Assembly: GCA_015069695.1 (NCBI GenBank)
Contig: JADCRZ010000014.1
Coordinates: 62,001 to 126,000 of the forward strand
Source: Williamsia sp.
GTDB taxonomy: Bacteria > Bacteroidota > Bacteroidia > Chitinophagales > Chitinophagaceae
Direction: 5' to 3'
Length of the DNA stretch: 64,000 nt
The notes under the pieces were generated by a model. It searched no databases, had not been told where the DNA came from, and was given only the letters and a program-made list of their open reading frames with translations. A program made the position numbers and the translations under genes. Shown here in pieces: positions 24,554 to 33,110 of this stretch (position 1 is its first letter; every line of letters starts with the position of its first letter).

Positions 24554-25189
24554 CTACTTTGCGCCCTGATTTTGACTTCCCGGCTGCTCTTCTACCACAA
24601 CAATGCGCACATCATGCGGCGCAGCCTCATCTCCCCCGAAATAAGGAAACAGCTTGTACCGGTAGCCGGTATACCCGCTGCAGGCTCTCTCAACCGAGTC
24701 AGTGCGGTTGTTGACCGTAAAATAATAAAAATTGGAACCGGCTCTTACCGAGCAGGGGAATGACTGATTGATGTCAACAGTGCCGAGCGACTTGATGATC
24801 CTTACCTTGTTTGAATAAGCATACGCATACAAAGCAACCCGCTTGCCGGTCCATGACCAGCCCAGCCGCGCACTGTTTTCCTGGTGATTGGAATTGCAGT
24901 CTGAAAAACCGATAAGCTTGTTCACATCGCCCTGGTTTACTGCATCCTGCGATGTGTAGATAGCAGAACTGTCGAACGTTACAGTGGCATGAATAACCGG
25001 ATCAATCATCAGCTCTGCTGCATTTTGCTCGCAATAATGGTTTCCCTGCCTGATCAGGTATGTTGTTGCTTTCGTATTCAGCGCAGGGTTCTCAACCGGC
25101 GTTGATACGACCTCGTCTTTCTCGCAAGAATAAAAAAAGAAGCCGATACATACAATCAGGATGACCGCTATATAAAGAACCCGCTTCAT
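24554..25189 (-). CDS. predicted lipoprotein of unknown function
   Basis: 211 residues. The N-terminus has a lipoprotein signal with a lipobox-like FFYSCEK (Cys at about 22), followed by a Ser/Thr/Pro linker. The mature part is rich in aromatic and Cys residues (NHYCEQNA, FSDCNSN, SFPCSVR, ERACSGY), suggesting disulfides in a beta-rich fold. No domain recognised. Divergent from mutL with about 130 bp between start codons. Confidence 0.65.
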   Translation of the reverse strand: MKRVLYIAVILIVCIGFFFYSCEKDEVVSTPVENPALNTKATTYLIRQGNHYCEQNAAELMIDPVIHATVTFDSSAIYTSQDAVNQGDVNKLIGFSDCNSNHQENSARLGWSWTGKRVALYAYAYSNKVRIIKSLGTVDINQSFPCSVRAGSNFYYFTVNNRTDSVERACSGYTGYRYKLFPYFGGDEAAPHDVRIVVVEEQPGSQNQGAK

Positions 25190-25296
25190 ACAACATTGGA
25201 TTTTTCACGGATACAGATCTTATGTAAACGAGCAGAACCGGCTTTTATTTTTATGCGAAAGAAGTTAAATGCACCAGGCAAAACAGGTATAAACTT

Positions 25297-25304
25297 TAAT
25301 TTTG
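25297..25304 (+). promoter_or_regulatory. -7 element for mutL
   Basis: TAATTTTG fits TAnnTTTG exactly, 16 bp before the TTG start. No clear -33 box. Confidence 0.45.
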
Positions 25305-25320
25305 CCGGAAAGAAAATACT

Positions 25321-27177
25321 TTGCCCGATACCATCAATTTGCTTCCGGACAGTTTGGCCAACCAGATTGCGGCCGGAGAAGTCATTCAGCGGCCCGCCAG
25401 CGCTGTAAAGGAACTCCTTGAGAATGCAGTCGATGCCGGCGCTGCAGAGATCAGGCTGGTTGTACACGATGCCGGCAAAGCGCTCATCCAGGTAACAGAT
25501 AACGGGAGCGGTATGAGCGAAATAGACGCCCGCATGTGCTTTGAGCGCCATGCCACCTCAAAAATCAGCCAGGTAGACGACCTGTTTCACATCCGCACCA
25601 TGGGTTTCCGGGGTGAAGCACTGGCCTCCATTGCTGCCGTGGCCCAGGTAGAGCTGAGAACAAAAAGAGAGCAGGATGAAAGCGGCACTTATATAGAGAT
25701 CGAGAACAGCCAGGTTATCAAGCAGGAACCTGTTGCTACAACTACGGGTACATGCATTGCCATGAAGAACTTGTTTTTCAGTGTGCCTGCGCGGCGCAAT
25801 TTCCTGAAAAGCAATGCGGCAGAAATGCGCCATATCATCGACGAGTTTCTCCGGGTGGCCCTGGCATTTCCGCAGCTGTTCTTCTCCTTTACCAGCAACA
25901 ACCAACAGGTCTTTCACCTGGAAAGGGGCACCCTGAAACAGCGGGTGGTGCAAATACTGGGTAACCAGTATACCAGCAAGCTGGTCACCGTTCATGAAAA
26001 TACCGACTACCTCAACATTCATGGGTTTGTAGGCAAACCCGATACAGCCAAAAAAACCCGCGGCGACCAATACCTGTTTGTCAACAACCGTTTTATAAAA
26101 AGCGCTTACCTGAACCATGCCGTCATGAGCGCGTACCAACAGCTTATACCATCCGACAGCTTTCCGCTCTACGTGCTGTTTATCGATCTTGATCCGCAAC
26201 AAGTAGATGTAAATGTGCATCCCACCAAGCAGGAGATCAAGTTTGAAGACGAGAAGATCGTCTATGCTTTTGTGCAGGCTGCCGTGAAACACGCCCTCGC
26301 GCAACACAGCATTACACCCACGCTTGATTTTGACCTGGACGCCGGCATCCAACAGCTCGAAGCGGTCAGCAAACCCTTTACCGAACAGGATAAAGCTGCT
26401 GCTGCTTCCTCTCCCTTGTACAGCTCTTTTTCAAAAGCAAACCAGGCCCACTTTATCGAAACAGACAAAAGTGAGCTCAGGCATTGGAAAGAGTTTTACG
26501 AACCCGCTTCACAGCCAACCAACAGCCCTACACAGCAAAGGGAACAACCGGCGCCGGCTTTTAACAGTTTGCTTTCAGCCACTTATCAGTCCCAGCCCCT
26601 GCAGCTAGACGAAACAGCTGATCTGGTGCAGCTGCTCAACACATACATCCTGGTGCCTTCTCCTGCAGGGTACCTGCTGCTTCACCAGCAGGCTGCGCAT
26701 GAGAGAATCTTGTATGAACGCTATGCCTCAGCCGTTCAGTCGCAGGGCATGGCTGTGCAAAACAGCTTGTTTCCGCTCACGCTCCGCCTCTCTGCCCAGG
26801 ATGCCGCCTTGTTCAATGAGCTGATCACCGACCTCAACCTGTTGGGCTACAGCATAGAACCTTTTGGGAACAACGACTTTGTGATCCAGGGTACACCAGC
26901 CGATCTTGACCAGGGCAACGAAAAACAGGTCATCGAATCTATGCTGGAACAATACAAGCATTTCAGTCCTGACCTGAAATTTTCAAAAAGGGAAAAGCTT
27001 GTCCGTTCGCTGGCGGGCCAGCACGCACTAAAAGCCGGGAAGCGCTTAACCCAGCGTGAGATGCACCTGCTGGTACAGGAATTATTTCAGTGCGATACAC
27101 CCAATGCAACCATAACAGGCAATCCGACTTACCTGGAGTTTAAGAAAGACCAGCTTGATAAGATGTTTGGGAGGTGA
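25321..27177 (+). CDS. mutL: DNA mismatch repair protein MutL
   Basis: 618 residues. GHKL ATPase domain at the N-terminus with NQIAAGEVIQRPASAVKEL, ELLENAVDAGA (Mg-binding Asn), DNGSGM and GFRGEALASI; variable linker from about 345 to 430; C-terminal dimerisation domain. The start is TTG 25321, since MPDTINLLPDSLANQIAAG aligns with MutL N-termini and no ATG is available. The C-terminal endonuclease motif expected as DQHAx2Ex4E reads HQQAAHERILYE: the metal-binding Asp and His are both replaced, and the usual Cys-containing motifs near the C-terminus are also absent (ATITGNPTYLEF). The stop codon is the TGA of TGAGACTCCGT, the edge of repeat family B. Confidence 0.93.
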   Translation: MPDTINLLPDSLANQIAAGEVIQRPASAVKELLENAVDAGAAEIRLVVHDAGKALIQVTDNGSGMSEIDARMCFERHATSKISQVDDLFHIRTMGFRGEALASIAAVAQVELRTKREQDESGTYIEIENSQVIKQEPVATTTGTCIAMKNLFFSVPARRNFLKSNAAEMRHIIDEFLRVALAFPQLFFSFTSNNQQVFHLERGTLKQRVVQILGNQYTSKLVTVHENTDYLNIHGFVGKPDTAKKTRGDQYLFVNNRFIKSAYLNHAVMSAYQQLIPSDSFPLYVLFIDLDPQQVDVNVHPTKQEIKFEDEKIVYAFVQAAVKHALAQHSITPTLDFDLDAGIQQLEAVSKPFTEQDKAAAASSPLYSSFSKANQAHFIETDKSELRHWKEFYEPASQPTNSPTQQREQPAPAFNSLLSATYQSQPLQLDETADLVQLLNTYILVPSPAGYLLLHQQAAHERILYERYASAVQSQGMAVQNSLFPLTLRLSAQDAALFNELITDLNLLGYSIEPFGNNDFVIQGTPADLDQGNEKQVIESMLEQYKHFSPDLKFSKREKLVRSLAGQHALKAGKRLTQREMHLLVQELFQCDTPNATITGNPTYLEFKKDQLDKMFGR

Positions 27178-27463
27178 GACTCCGTGTTCTTTTTGCCTTG
27201 ACTCAAAAAGAACCAAAAAGGTCAAGGCTGTTTGAAAGGGGCTAAAATTTACTGCACTGCGCCACAACGAACAAGCTATCATTGGAGGGTAATTCTTCTT
27301 TCAGCCATTGCATGAATATGGCAGAGGAACAATACCGGGCGTGTTCGTTGCTGAACGCTTCGTTCCGTAAATTTCTTCACGCCCCTTTCAAAAGGCCGGA
27401 GGGGAAGAACGTCTGAACCTTGATTTACAGGATTGGGGGGATGGAAGGGATTGGATGGGGAGA
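27178..27463 (+). repeat. family B repeat, copy 1
   Basis: 286 bp, matching in inverted orientation 31717-32002 at roughly 85-90% by eye. Internal features: hairpin GCCTTGAC/GTCAAGGC near 27195-27228; imperfect inverted ends TTTGAAAGGGGC...AACGAACAAGC and (opposite strand) TTTGAAAGGGGCGTGAAG...AACGAACACGC; and a family A half-site GTCTGAACCTTGATTTACAG at 27411-27430. It starts at the mutL stop codon. It occupies most of the gap before the PBP4 gene; a purine-rich tract fills the remainder to 27535. Confidence 0.85.
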
Positions 27464-27535
27464 AGAAAGAAGAAGAGATGAGAGAGGAGGGTAGCTGAAG
27501 CATAGTTGACGGGATAGGAGGGAAAAGGACGATGG

Positions 27536-28897
27536 TTACTCTCGGGTCCATAGGTTGGTTAAGAATTTTTCTACTTCCCTTCTTACTGCCGTGGCGCTGC
27601 CCTGGTGGTTGTTTACCAGGAAGGAAAAGATCAGGAGTTTGTTGCGGCGGGTAGTGAGATAGCCGCTGAGGGCTACCTGGTTGGCAAGGGTTCCGGTTTT
27701 TGCGTAGATAAATCCGTCCAGTTGCTTGTAATAGTTGGTGAGCGTGCCCTGGCCTGCGCCGGGAAGGATGGCTTTCATTTTCTCCCATCCAAATTCATCT
27801 CTCATCTTTTTGAGGATCCATACAAAATCCTGTGGTGTAAAGAGATTGTAGCGGCTAAGACCACTTCCGTCTACCCAGCGGGGTTTTTGCGGAACGGCTG
27901 CCAGGTCAGTTGCCAACAGGATGTTGATGATGCTGTCGGCACGCACAATGCCTGTGGCTTTCTGAGAAGCCATCAGCAGGGTTTGTTCGGCAAAAAAGTT
28001 ATCGCTCCTGTACATCATGATCCTGAACATGGAATCAGCAGGTTGGGAGTACAGCACAGAAAGGTTTGCCGGCCGTGGGAGGGATTGTACCTTGATCTCT
28101 TTTTGAATAGTATCTTTCAGCAGTTCTAAGGCTGATGTTACCCCGTTTGTAATAAAGGGTACCTGCTGTTCTTTGTATGGCTCCCGGCCCTGGCTTACCT
28201 CAAATAAGTTTTCATCCTTCCTGCGTTTTACAAGAAAAGTTCTGTTCAGGGTGTCTTCTACAAACCTTACTTTCCAGTCTACCTCCGGGTCAGAGTATAC
28301 AAAGGTTTGCAGGCTGTCCTGCAATTCGGGTTGGGTGTTTTTTTGTGCTACCTGTACCCATTTGATGGTATTGCCGTATACGGGCAATGCGCTTCTTTCC
28401 GGCATATAACCATCGTTGTAATCGTCCCATGCCCATCCCGGGCCGTACGCTTCTTCCTTCCACGCGCTGCTGTTGAGCACCAGGGGCTTTCTTATTTTCT
28501 GCAGCCTTTCGATCACAGGTTGTTTTTTGAAATCAGGATGCAACAGGGTGGGATCTCCGGACGGAAAAACAAAGAAAGTATCTGCCGCTTCATAGTAGTA
28601 TATACCCGGCAGAGAATCCTTGAAATATTTCAGACCTGCATACAGGGTAAACAATTTTGTGTTTGAAGCGGGCACGAAGTACTTATCTGACTGGTAATTG
28701 TATACGTATTTGTCAGCCGCCACGTCGTATACGCATACACCTACATGTGCTCCCTGGAACGGAGCCTGGGAGAAAGGGCCCTCGTTCTCAACTTTTTTTC
28801 CGGTTTGTTCAGCTTGGGCAACCGGGCGCGCGGAAGAACAGGCAGTCAATGCTGCCATGCAAAGCCCTGCCAGCAAAAACGATAAGCTTTTTGTCAT
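27536..28897 (-). CDS. dacB: D-alanyl-D-alanine carboxypeptidase/endopeptidase, PBP4 type (peptidase S13), lipoprotein
   Basis: 453 residues. Lipoprotein signal with LTACSS (Cys at about 20). The three active-site boxes of penicillin-binding proteins are present: SNTK (SxxK), RSDNFFAEQ (SxN as SDN) and AKTGTLANQ (KTG). This matches class C PBP4/DacB, which trims or cleaves peptide cross-links in the periplasm. Length is near E. coli DacB (477). The lipid anchor is unusual relative to E. coli DacB but common in Bacteroidota. It is divergent from the M13 peptidase gene; both lie inside the inverted pair of family B repeats. Confidence 0.9.
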   Translation of the reverse strand: MTKSLSFLLAGLCMAALTACSSARPVAQAEQTGKKVENEGPFSQAPFQGAHVGVCVYDVAADKYVYNYQSDKYFVPASNTKLFTLYAGLKYFKDSLPGIYYYEAADTFFVFPSGDPTLLHPDFKKQPVIERLQKIRKPLVLNSSAWKEEAYGPGWAWDDYNDGYMPERSALPVYGNTIKWVQVAQKNTQPELQDSLQTFVYSDPEVDWKVRFVEDTLNRTFLVKRRKDENLFEVSQGREPYKEQQVPFITNGVTSALELLKDTIQKEIKVQSLPRPANLSVLYSQPADSMFRIMMYRSDNFFAEQTLLMASQKATGIVRADSIINILLATDLAAVPQKPRWVDGSGLSRYNLFTPQDFVWILKKMRDEFGWEKMKAILPGAGQGTLTNYYKQLDGFIYAKTGTLANQVALSGYLTTRRNKLLIFSFLVNNHQGSATAVRREVEKFLTNLWTRE

Positions 28898-29023
28898 TGT
28901 ACAGCGAATGTCTGCTAAACCGCTGAAGGAGCAAAGCTTTCCCGTTTTGAAATATAACTTCTTGCCCCTGAAACCAAGTTTGCTAAATTGTTGGGAGCTG
29001 TCTTATCTTTTGTTCTGCTGTGG

Positions 29024-29031
29024 TAAATTTG
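29024..29031 (+). promoter_or_regulatory. -7 element for the M13 peptidase gene
   Basis: TAAATTTG, exact match to TAnnTTTG, 22 bp before ATG 29054. A TTTTG lies too close (29008-29012) to be a standard -33 box. Confidence 0.45.
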
Positions 29032-29053
29032 TGCCTCAAAAAATTGTATCAGT

Positions 29054-31090
29054 ATGAGATCTGTTGGAAAGATTTTGATCGCAGCTTCGGTGTCGGTCTG
29101 TTTGTTTGCTTTTACCCCACCGAAAGACAAGATCAAAAAGAAGAAATTTATTGATCCGGTCAACATGGATCAATCGGTGAAACCCGGTGAAAACTTCTAC
29201 CTGTACGCAAACGGAAACTGGTTGAAAAACAATCCGGTTCCAGCTTCACAAACCCGGTGGGGAAGTTTTAATGAGCTGGCCCAGCTAAGCACACAGCGCC
29301 TGCAAACCCTGCTGCAGGATGCCGCCTCCAATGCAGCCAAAAATCCCAAAGTGCAAAAGATCGGTGATTTTTATACAAGTGGGATGGACAGCGCAGGCAT
29401 TGAAGCCAAGGGCTACCAACCCATCAAGGCCGAACTCGAAAAGATCAGCGCCCTGAAAAGTGTAGACGGATTGCTGGACGAAGTAGCTTACCTCCGGGTA
29501 AACGGTGTACCCATGTCCCTTCTTTCTATATCAATCGGCCAGGACCGGAAAGACGTAACCAAGTACATCGCGCAGATCGGACAATCGGGCATTTCGCTGC
29601 CGGACCGCGATTACTACCTGAAAAACGATCCGCGGAGCACGGGCATCCGCAAGGCTTACGCATCTTACCTGACAAACTTATTTTCCCTGACAGGAAAAAC
29701 TGGCGCAGAAGCCACGAAAAGTGCAGATGCGGTGATGCGCATTGAAACAGCCCTCGCCAAGGCGCAGATGAGCCGGGTTGAAATGAGAGATCCTTATAAA
29801 ACCTACAACAAGTTTTCCTGGAATGACCTCTCTGCTACCACGCCTTCTATCAATTGGAAAAGCTATGGCGATAAACTGATGATAAAAGGGATGGACAGTG
29901 TGATCGTTCAAAATCCTTCTTTTCTCAAATCCATGGACCTGCTCCTTTCAGCCCTTCCGCTGGATGATTGGAAGACCTATCTTCAATGGCAGGTGATCTC
30001 AGGCGCTGCCCCTTACCTGAGCAATGATTTTGTAAAGGAGAACTTTACCTTCAACCAGGTACTCACCGGCCAGAAGGGCATGACACCCCGTCCCGAAAGG
30101 ATCAGCCGGTTGATAGACGGTTCCCTGGGCGATCTGCTCGGACAGCTGTATGTTGAAAAGTATTTCAAACCGGAAGCCAAACAGCGGATGCAGGAACTGG
30201 TGAACAACCTGCAGCAAACATTTGCCGACCGGATCAAAAAGCTGGATTGGATGAGCGAAGAAACAAAGCAAAGAGGCCTGGAAAAGCTGAATGCTTTTAC
30301 AAAGAAAATTGCCTACCCCGACAAATGGAAGGATTACGCGACCATTGCCATCCGCAAAGACGATTTTCTGGGCAATATCCAGCAGACCAACAAATTTGCT
30401 TACCAGGAAATGGTTAGCCGCATCGGCAAGCCTGTCGATAAAACAATATGGGGCATGACACCTCCTACGATCAATGCCTACTACAGTCCTACCGGCAATG
30501 AAATTGTTTTTCCTGCCGCCATCCTGCAGTTTCCCTTCTTTGATTTCGATGCAGACGACGCAGTTAATTACGGCGGCATCGGTGCTGTGATCGGCCATGA
30601 AATGACACATGGCTTTGACGACCAGGGCAGACAATACGCCGGCAGCGGAAATTTAAGCGACTGGTGGACAAAAGAAGATGCAGACAAATTCAAAAGCAGG
30701 GCTGACCGGGTGGTTGCTCAATACAATGATTTTACCGTGTTGGACACTTTACACGTAAACGGCCGGTTAACCCTCGGCGAAAACCTGGCAGACCTGGGCG
30801 GACTGAGCATTGCCTACGAAGCATTCACAAAAACGCCCGAATTCAAAGCAGGTAAAAAGATCGATGGCTTTACACCTACCCAACGTTTCTTTTTAAACTG
30901 GGCACAAGTATGGAGAAGCAACACCCTGCCGGAAACCCAGGCCCAGCTGATCTTAGTTGACCCCCATTCGCCCGGCATGGCCCGCGCCAACGGACCCCTG
31001 GTAAACATAGATGCCTGGTACGATGCCTTCAACATAAAAGAAGGAGACAAGATGTACAAACCAAAAGACGAACGCATCAGGATCTGGTAA
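29054..31090 (+). CDS. pepO: M13 family zinc metallopeptidase (neprilysin/PepO-like)
   Basis: 678 residues with an N-terminal signal sequence (MRSVGKILIAASVSVCLFAF), so exported. Neprilysin-type zinc site: GHEMTHGFDDQGRQY (HExxH) and ENLADLGGLSIAYEAF (third ligand Glu, ExxxD). The substrate-binding NAYYSPTGNEIVFPAAIL segment precedes them and the conserved C-terminal part is intact (basic DERIRIW end, shorter than the usual CxxW of mammalian members). Such bacterial enzymes cleave small peptides. Ends at a 17-bp terminator. Confidence 0.93.
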   Translation: MRSVGKILIAASVSVCLFAFTPPKDKIKKKKFIDPVNMDQSVKPGENFYLYANGNWLKNNPVPASQTRWGSFNELAQLSTQRLQTLLQDAASNAAKNPKVQKIGDFYTSGMDSAGIEAKGYQPIKAELEKISALKSVDGLLDEVAYLRVNGVPMSLLSISIGQDRKDVTKYIAQIGQSGISLPDRDYYLKNDPRSTGIRKAYASYLTNLFSLTGKTGAEATKSADAVMRIETALAKAQMSRVEMRDPYKTYNKFSWNDLSATTPSINWKSYGDKLMIKGMDSVIVQNPSFLKSMDLLLSALPLDDWKTYLQWQVISGAAPYLSNDFVKENFTFNQVLTGQKGMTPRPERISRLIDGSLGDLLGQLYVEKYFKPEAKQRMQELVNNLQQTFADRIKKLDWMSEETKQRGLEKLNAFTKKIAYPDKWKDYATIAIRKDDFLGNIQQTNKFAYQEMVSRIGKPVDKTIWGMTPPTINAYYSPTGNEIVFPAAILQFPFFDFDADDAVNYGGIGAVIGHEMTHGFDDQGRQYAGSGNLSDWWTKEDADKFKSRADRVVAQYNDFTVLDTLHVNGRLTLGENLADLGGLSIAYEAFTKTPEFKAGKKIDGFTPTQRFFLNWAQVWRSNTLPETQAQLILVDPHSPGMARANGPLVNIDAWYDAFNIKEGDKMYKPKDERIRIW

Positions 31091-31120
31091 TCCTTCACCC
31101 TTAAACAAACAATAAAAAGC

Positions 31121-31166
31121 GCGGGGATAAACCTGGAACTCCAATAGGATCCAGGTTTATCCCCGC
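31121..31166 (+). terminator. intrinsic terminator after the M13 peptidase
   Basis: Perfect 17-bp stem (31121-31137 with 31150-31166), loop 12 nt, 31 bp after the stop. The following T-content is modest (ATTCATTCTTATT). Confidence 0.75.
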
Positions 31167-31381
31167 ATTCATTCTTATTCTCCCAAGTCTCATTATTCCA
31201 CTCGTTCCCAACTTCCTCCACCTTTCTTCCCAATAGCCCTTTTTCTCCTCATCTCTCTATCCAGCGGCAAAGTTCAAGCACATCGAATCTTGAACCGCTA
31301 TCGCAAGGGAAGCCGTCTTTGGCTCTCTGTATTCGGAGGCTCTGCTGACATTTTTTGCTCTCTTCTGTTCATCATTTTTTT

Positions 31382-31422
31382 GTCTTGAACCAGGATTACA
31401 CGGATTTAAGGATTACAGGATT
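31382..31422. repeat. family A arm, solo
   Basis: 41 bp beginning GTCTTGAACCAGGATTACAC and ending GATTACAGGATT, nearly identical to the arms at 20620-20660 and 55694-55733. No matching inverted full arm is nearby, only the divergent half-site at 31747-31770. Confidence 0.7.
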
Positions 31423-31467
31423 CTTTGGGTACAAGGACCTGCATCTTTTCTCTTTGGCATCTTTCTT

Positions 31468-31676
31468 CTTTTTGTCATTCCGCCGGGGCGCCTCTTTATG
31501 CTGCACGGGCGGCATGCTTCTGCGCCCCCGTGCGGAATCTCTGCGGGGCAAGCTGCTGCGATGATCTGCTAAAACCTTACTAAACAGAAACTGGTCGCTC
31601 CACAGAGATCCTGTAAGGGCGCGGCACCAGCCTGCAAGCACAAGAGTAACTGCGCCCTTACAGGATGACAAAAAAG
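31468..31676. repeat. family C palindromic repeat
   Basis: About 209 bp. The outer ends are inverted (CTTTTTGTCATTC at 31468-31480; GATGACAAAAAAG at 31664-31676, reading CTTTTTTGTCATC on the other strand). Two internal stem-loops: ATTCCGC...GCGGAAT with G/C-rich extensions, and GATCCTGTAAGGGCGC with GCGCCCTTACAGGAT. The form resembles a MITE or REP-like element; single copy in this window. Confidence 0.6.
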
Positions 31677-31716
31677 GGAGGATATTCCCTCTCGCTCACC
31701 ATTACTGTCTCTCTTT

Positions 31717-32002
31717 CTCTCACCATCCAATCTCTTCCATCCCCACAATCCTGTAAATCAAGGTTCAGACGTTCTTCCCCCCGGCCTTTTGAAAGGGGCG
31801 TGAAGAAATTTACGGAACGAAGCGTTCAGCAACGAACACGCCCGGTATTGTACAAAAGCTAAATTCATGCAATGGCTGAAAGAAGAACAACCTTCCAGAT
31901 CTAGCTTGTTCGTTGTAGCGCAGTGCAGTAAATTTTAGCCCCTTTCAAACAGCCTTGACTTTTTTGGTTCTTTTTGCGTCAAGGCAGAAAGAACACGGAG
32001 TC
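31717..32002 (-). repeat. family B repeat, copy 2 (inverted)
   Basis: 286 bp, reverse-oriented relative to 27178-27463 and of identical length. The hairpin GCCTTGAC/GTCAAGGC, the GAAAGGGGC-type internal ends and the family A half-site are all retained. Together the copies bracket a 4.25-kb segment with dacB and pepO. Confidence 0.85.
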
Positions 32003-32026
32003 CCCGCTCAGCCTTGATTTTTTTTG

Positions 32027-32056
32027 CTACTTTTTTTTATCAAGAAAAAAAAGTAG
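32027..32056 (-). terminator. hairpin next to the cydB stop
   Basis: CTACTTTTTTTT (32027-32038) pairs with AAAAAAAAGTAG (32045-32056), 6-nt loop. It lies directly after the cydB stop (minus strand), inside a partial family B-like end (ACTCCGTCTAC...). The A/U-rich stem makes a true terminator role uncertain. Confidence 0.4.
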
Positions 32057-32064
32057 ACGGAGTC

Positions 32065-33099
32065 TCAGTAACTCATCTCATCCAACTTCACCTTGCCCTT
32101 AAAGGTCCAGAACACAAAGCTGGAATAGATAGCAACCAGCGGAGTACCGATCAAGGCTATGATGAGCAGGATCTTCATGGTTTTTGCCGAAGAGGCGCCG
32201 TTGTGGATGGTGATGCTGTTTTGCGGGTTGGTGGGTGAATAAAGCAGGTAAGGAAAGACTTCAATGGCTACCATCATCAGCAGGGCGGCGATGGTGACGG
32301 AGGAGCTGAGAAAAGCAAAGCGGTAGTTGGCTTTTTTCAGGTTGCGGGGGATGTTGGCAATTGCCAGGATCATCAGGGCGGGCAGCAGAAAAAACAGGGG
32401 ACTGCTGCGCAGCTTGTCGCTCAGGTGCGGAATGTATAGCAGGGTGTAGAGAGTAGAAAAGGCAAAGCTGACCAGGAAAAAGATGGTAAAGTTTTTTGCG
32501 AGGATGGTGAGTTTGGTATAAAGGCGCCGTTCTGTTTTCATGGCCAGGTAAATGGCGCCATGCATCATAAACAACGACAGGGTAGTGATAGCAATCAGGA
32601 TAGAGAAGGGATTGAAAAAAGAAAGCCAGTCGCCGCTGAACTCGTGTTGCTTGTTGAGGGGAATGCCGTAGGCTACATTGCCGAGCATCAACCCCAGCGA
32701 AAGGGAGATGACGATATTGGCAACACAGTAGGCAATGTCCCAGAATGTTCTCCACCAAACCATGGGTTCCTTGCTTCTGAATTCGATGGAAACGGCGCGG
32801 AAGATCAGGCCGGTTAAGAATACCATGAAGGGAATGTAAAATGCAGAGAAGATCGCAGCATAGGCAATGGGGAAGCCTGCAAACAGGGCACCGCCGCCGA
32901 TAACGAGCCATACTTCATTGCCATCCCAGATAGGACCGATGGCGTTGAGGGCAATGCGGCGGCTTTCTTCTTTTTTTAAAAACAGGTGAAGGGCTCCGGC
33001 ACCCAGGTCAAATCCGTCGAGGATGGCATAGCCGCTGATCACGCCGCCAAAAACAAGAAACCACCATACATTGTAATCAAGTCCTAAAAATGTTTCCAC
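32065..33099 (-). CDS. cydB: cytochrome bd ubiquinol oxidase subunit II
   Basis: 344 residues, polytopic membrane protein of the CydB family. Conserved N-terminal NVWWFLVFGGVISGYAILD, GFDLGAGALH and IGPIWDGNEVWLVIGGGAL. With CydA it forms the high-affinity terminal oxidase reducing O2 with quinol under low oxygen. It starts 11 bp after the cydA stop, so one operon. No CydX-like small frame was seen downstream. Its stop TGA is the first base triplet of the repeat edge TGAGACTCCGT (minus strand). Confidence 0.95.
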   Translation of the reverse strand: METFLGLDYNVWWFLVFGGVISGYAILDGFDLGAGALHLFLKKEESRRIALNAIGPIWDGNEVWLVIGGGALFAGFPIAYAAIFSAFYIPFMVFLTGLIFRAVSIEFRSKEPMVWWRTFWDIAYCVANIVISLSLGLMLGNVAYGIPLNKQHEFSGDWLSFFNPFSILIAITTLSLFMMHGAIYLAMKTERRLYTKLTILAKNFTIFFLVSFAFSTLYTLLYIPHLSDKLRSSPLFFLLPALMILAIANIPRNLKKANYRFAFLSSSVTIAALLMMVAIEVFPYLLYSPTNPQNSITIHNGASSAKTMKILLIIALIGTPLVAIYSSFVFWTFKGKVKLDEMSY

Positions 33100-33110
33100 A
33101 ATAGCCGGGT

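Larger units (their letters stand above)
31167..32064. other. repeat island between the M13 gene and cydB
   Basis: About 900 bp without genes, almost wholly made of repeats: a solo family A arm (31382-31422), palindromic family C (31468-31676), and family B copy 2 (31717-32002), whose first part includes a family A half-site (31747-31770). Last comes a 12-bp hairpin (32027-32056) abutting the cydB stop. Bases 31167-31381 hold nothing recognisable. Confidence 0.7.

Noticed and set aside
25558-26352. 264-codon minus-strand frame
   Set aside because: Antisense to the MutL ATPase domain.
27279-27488. Shared peptide 'PFERGVKKFTERSVQQRTRP' also found near 31780
   Set aside because: It is the translation of the family B repeat in two places, not evidence of a protein family.
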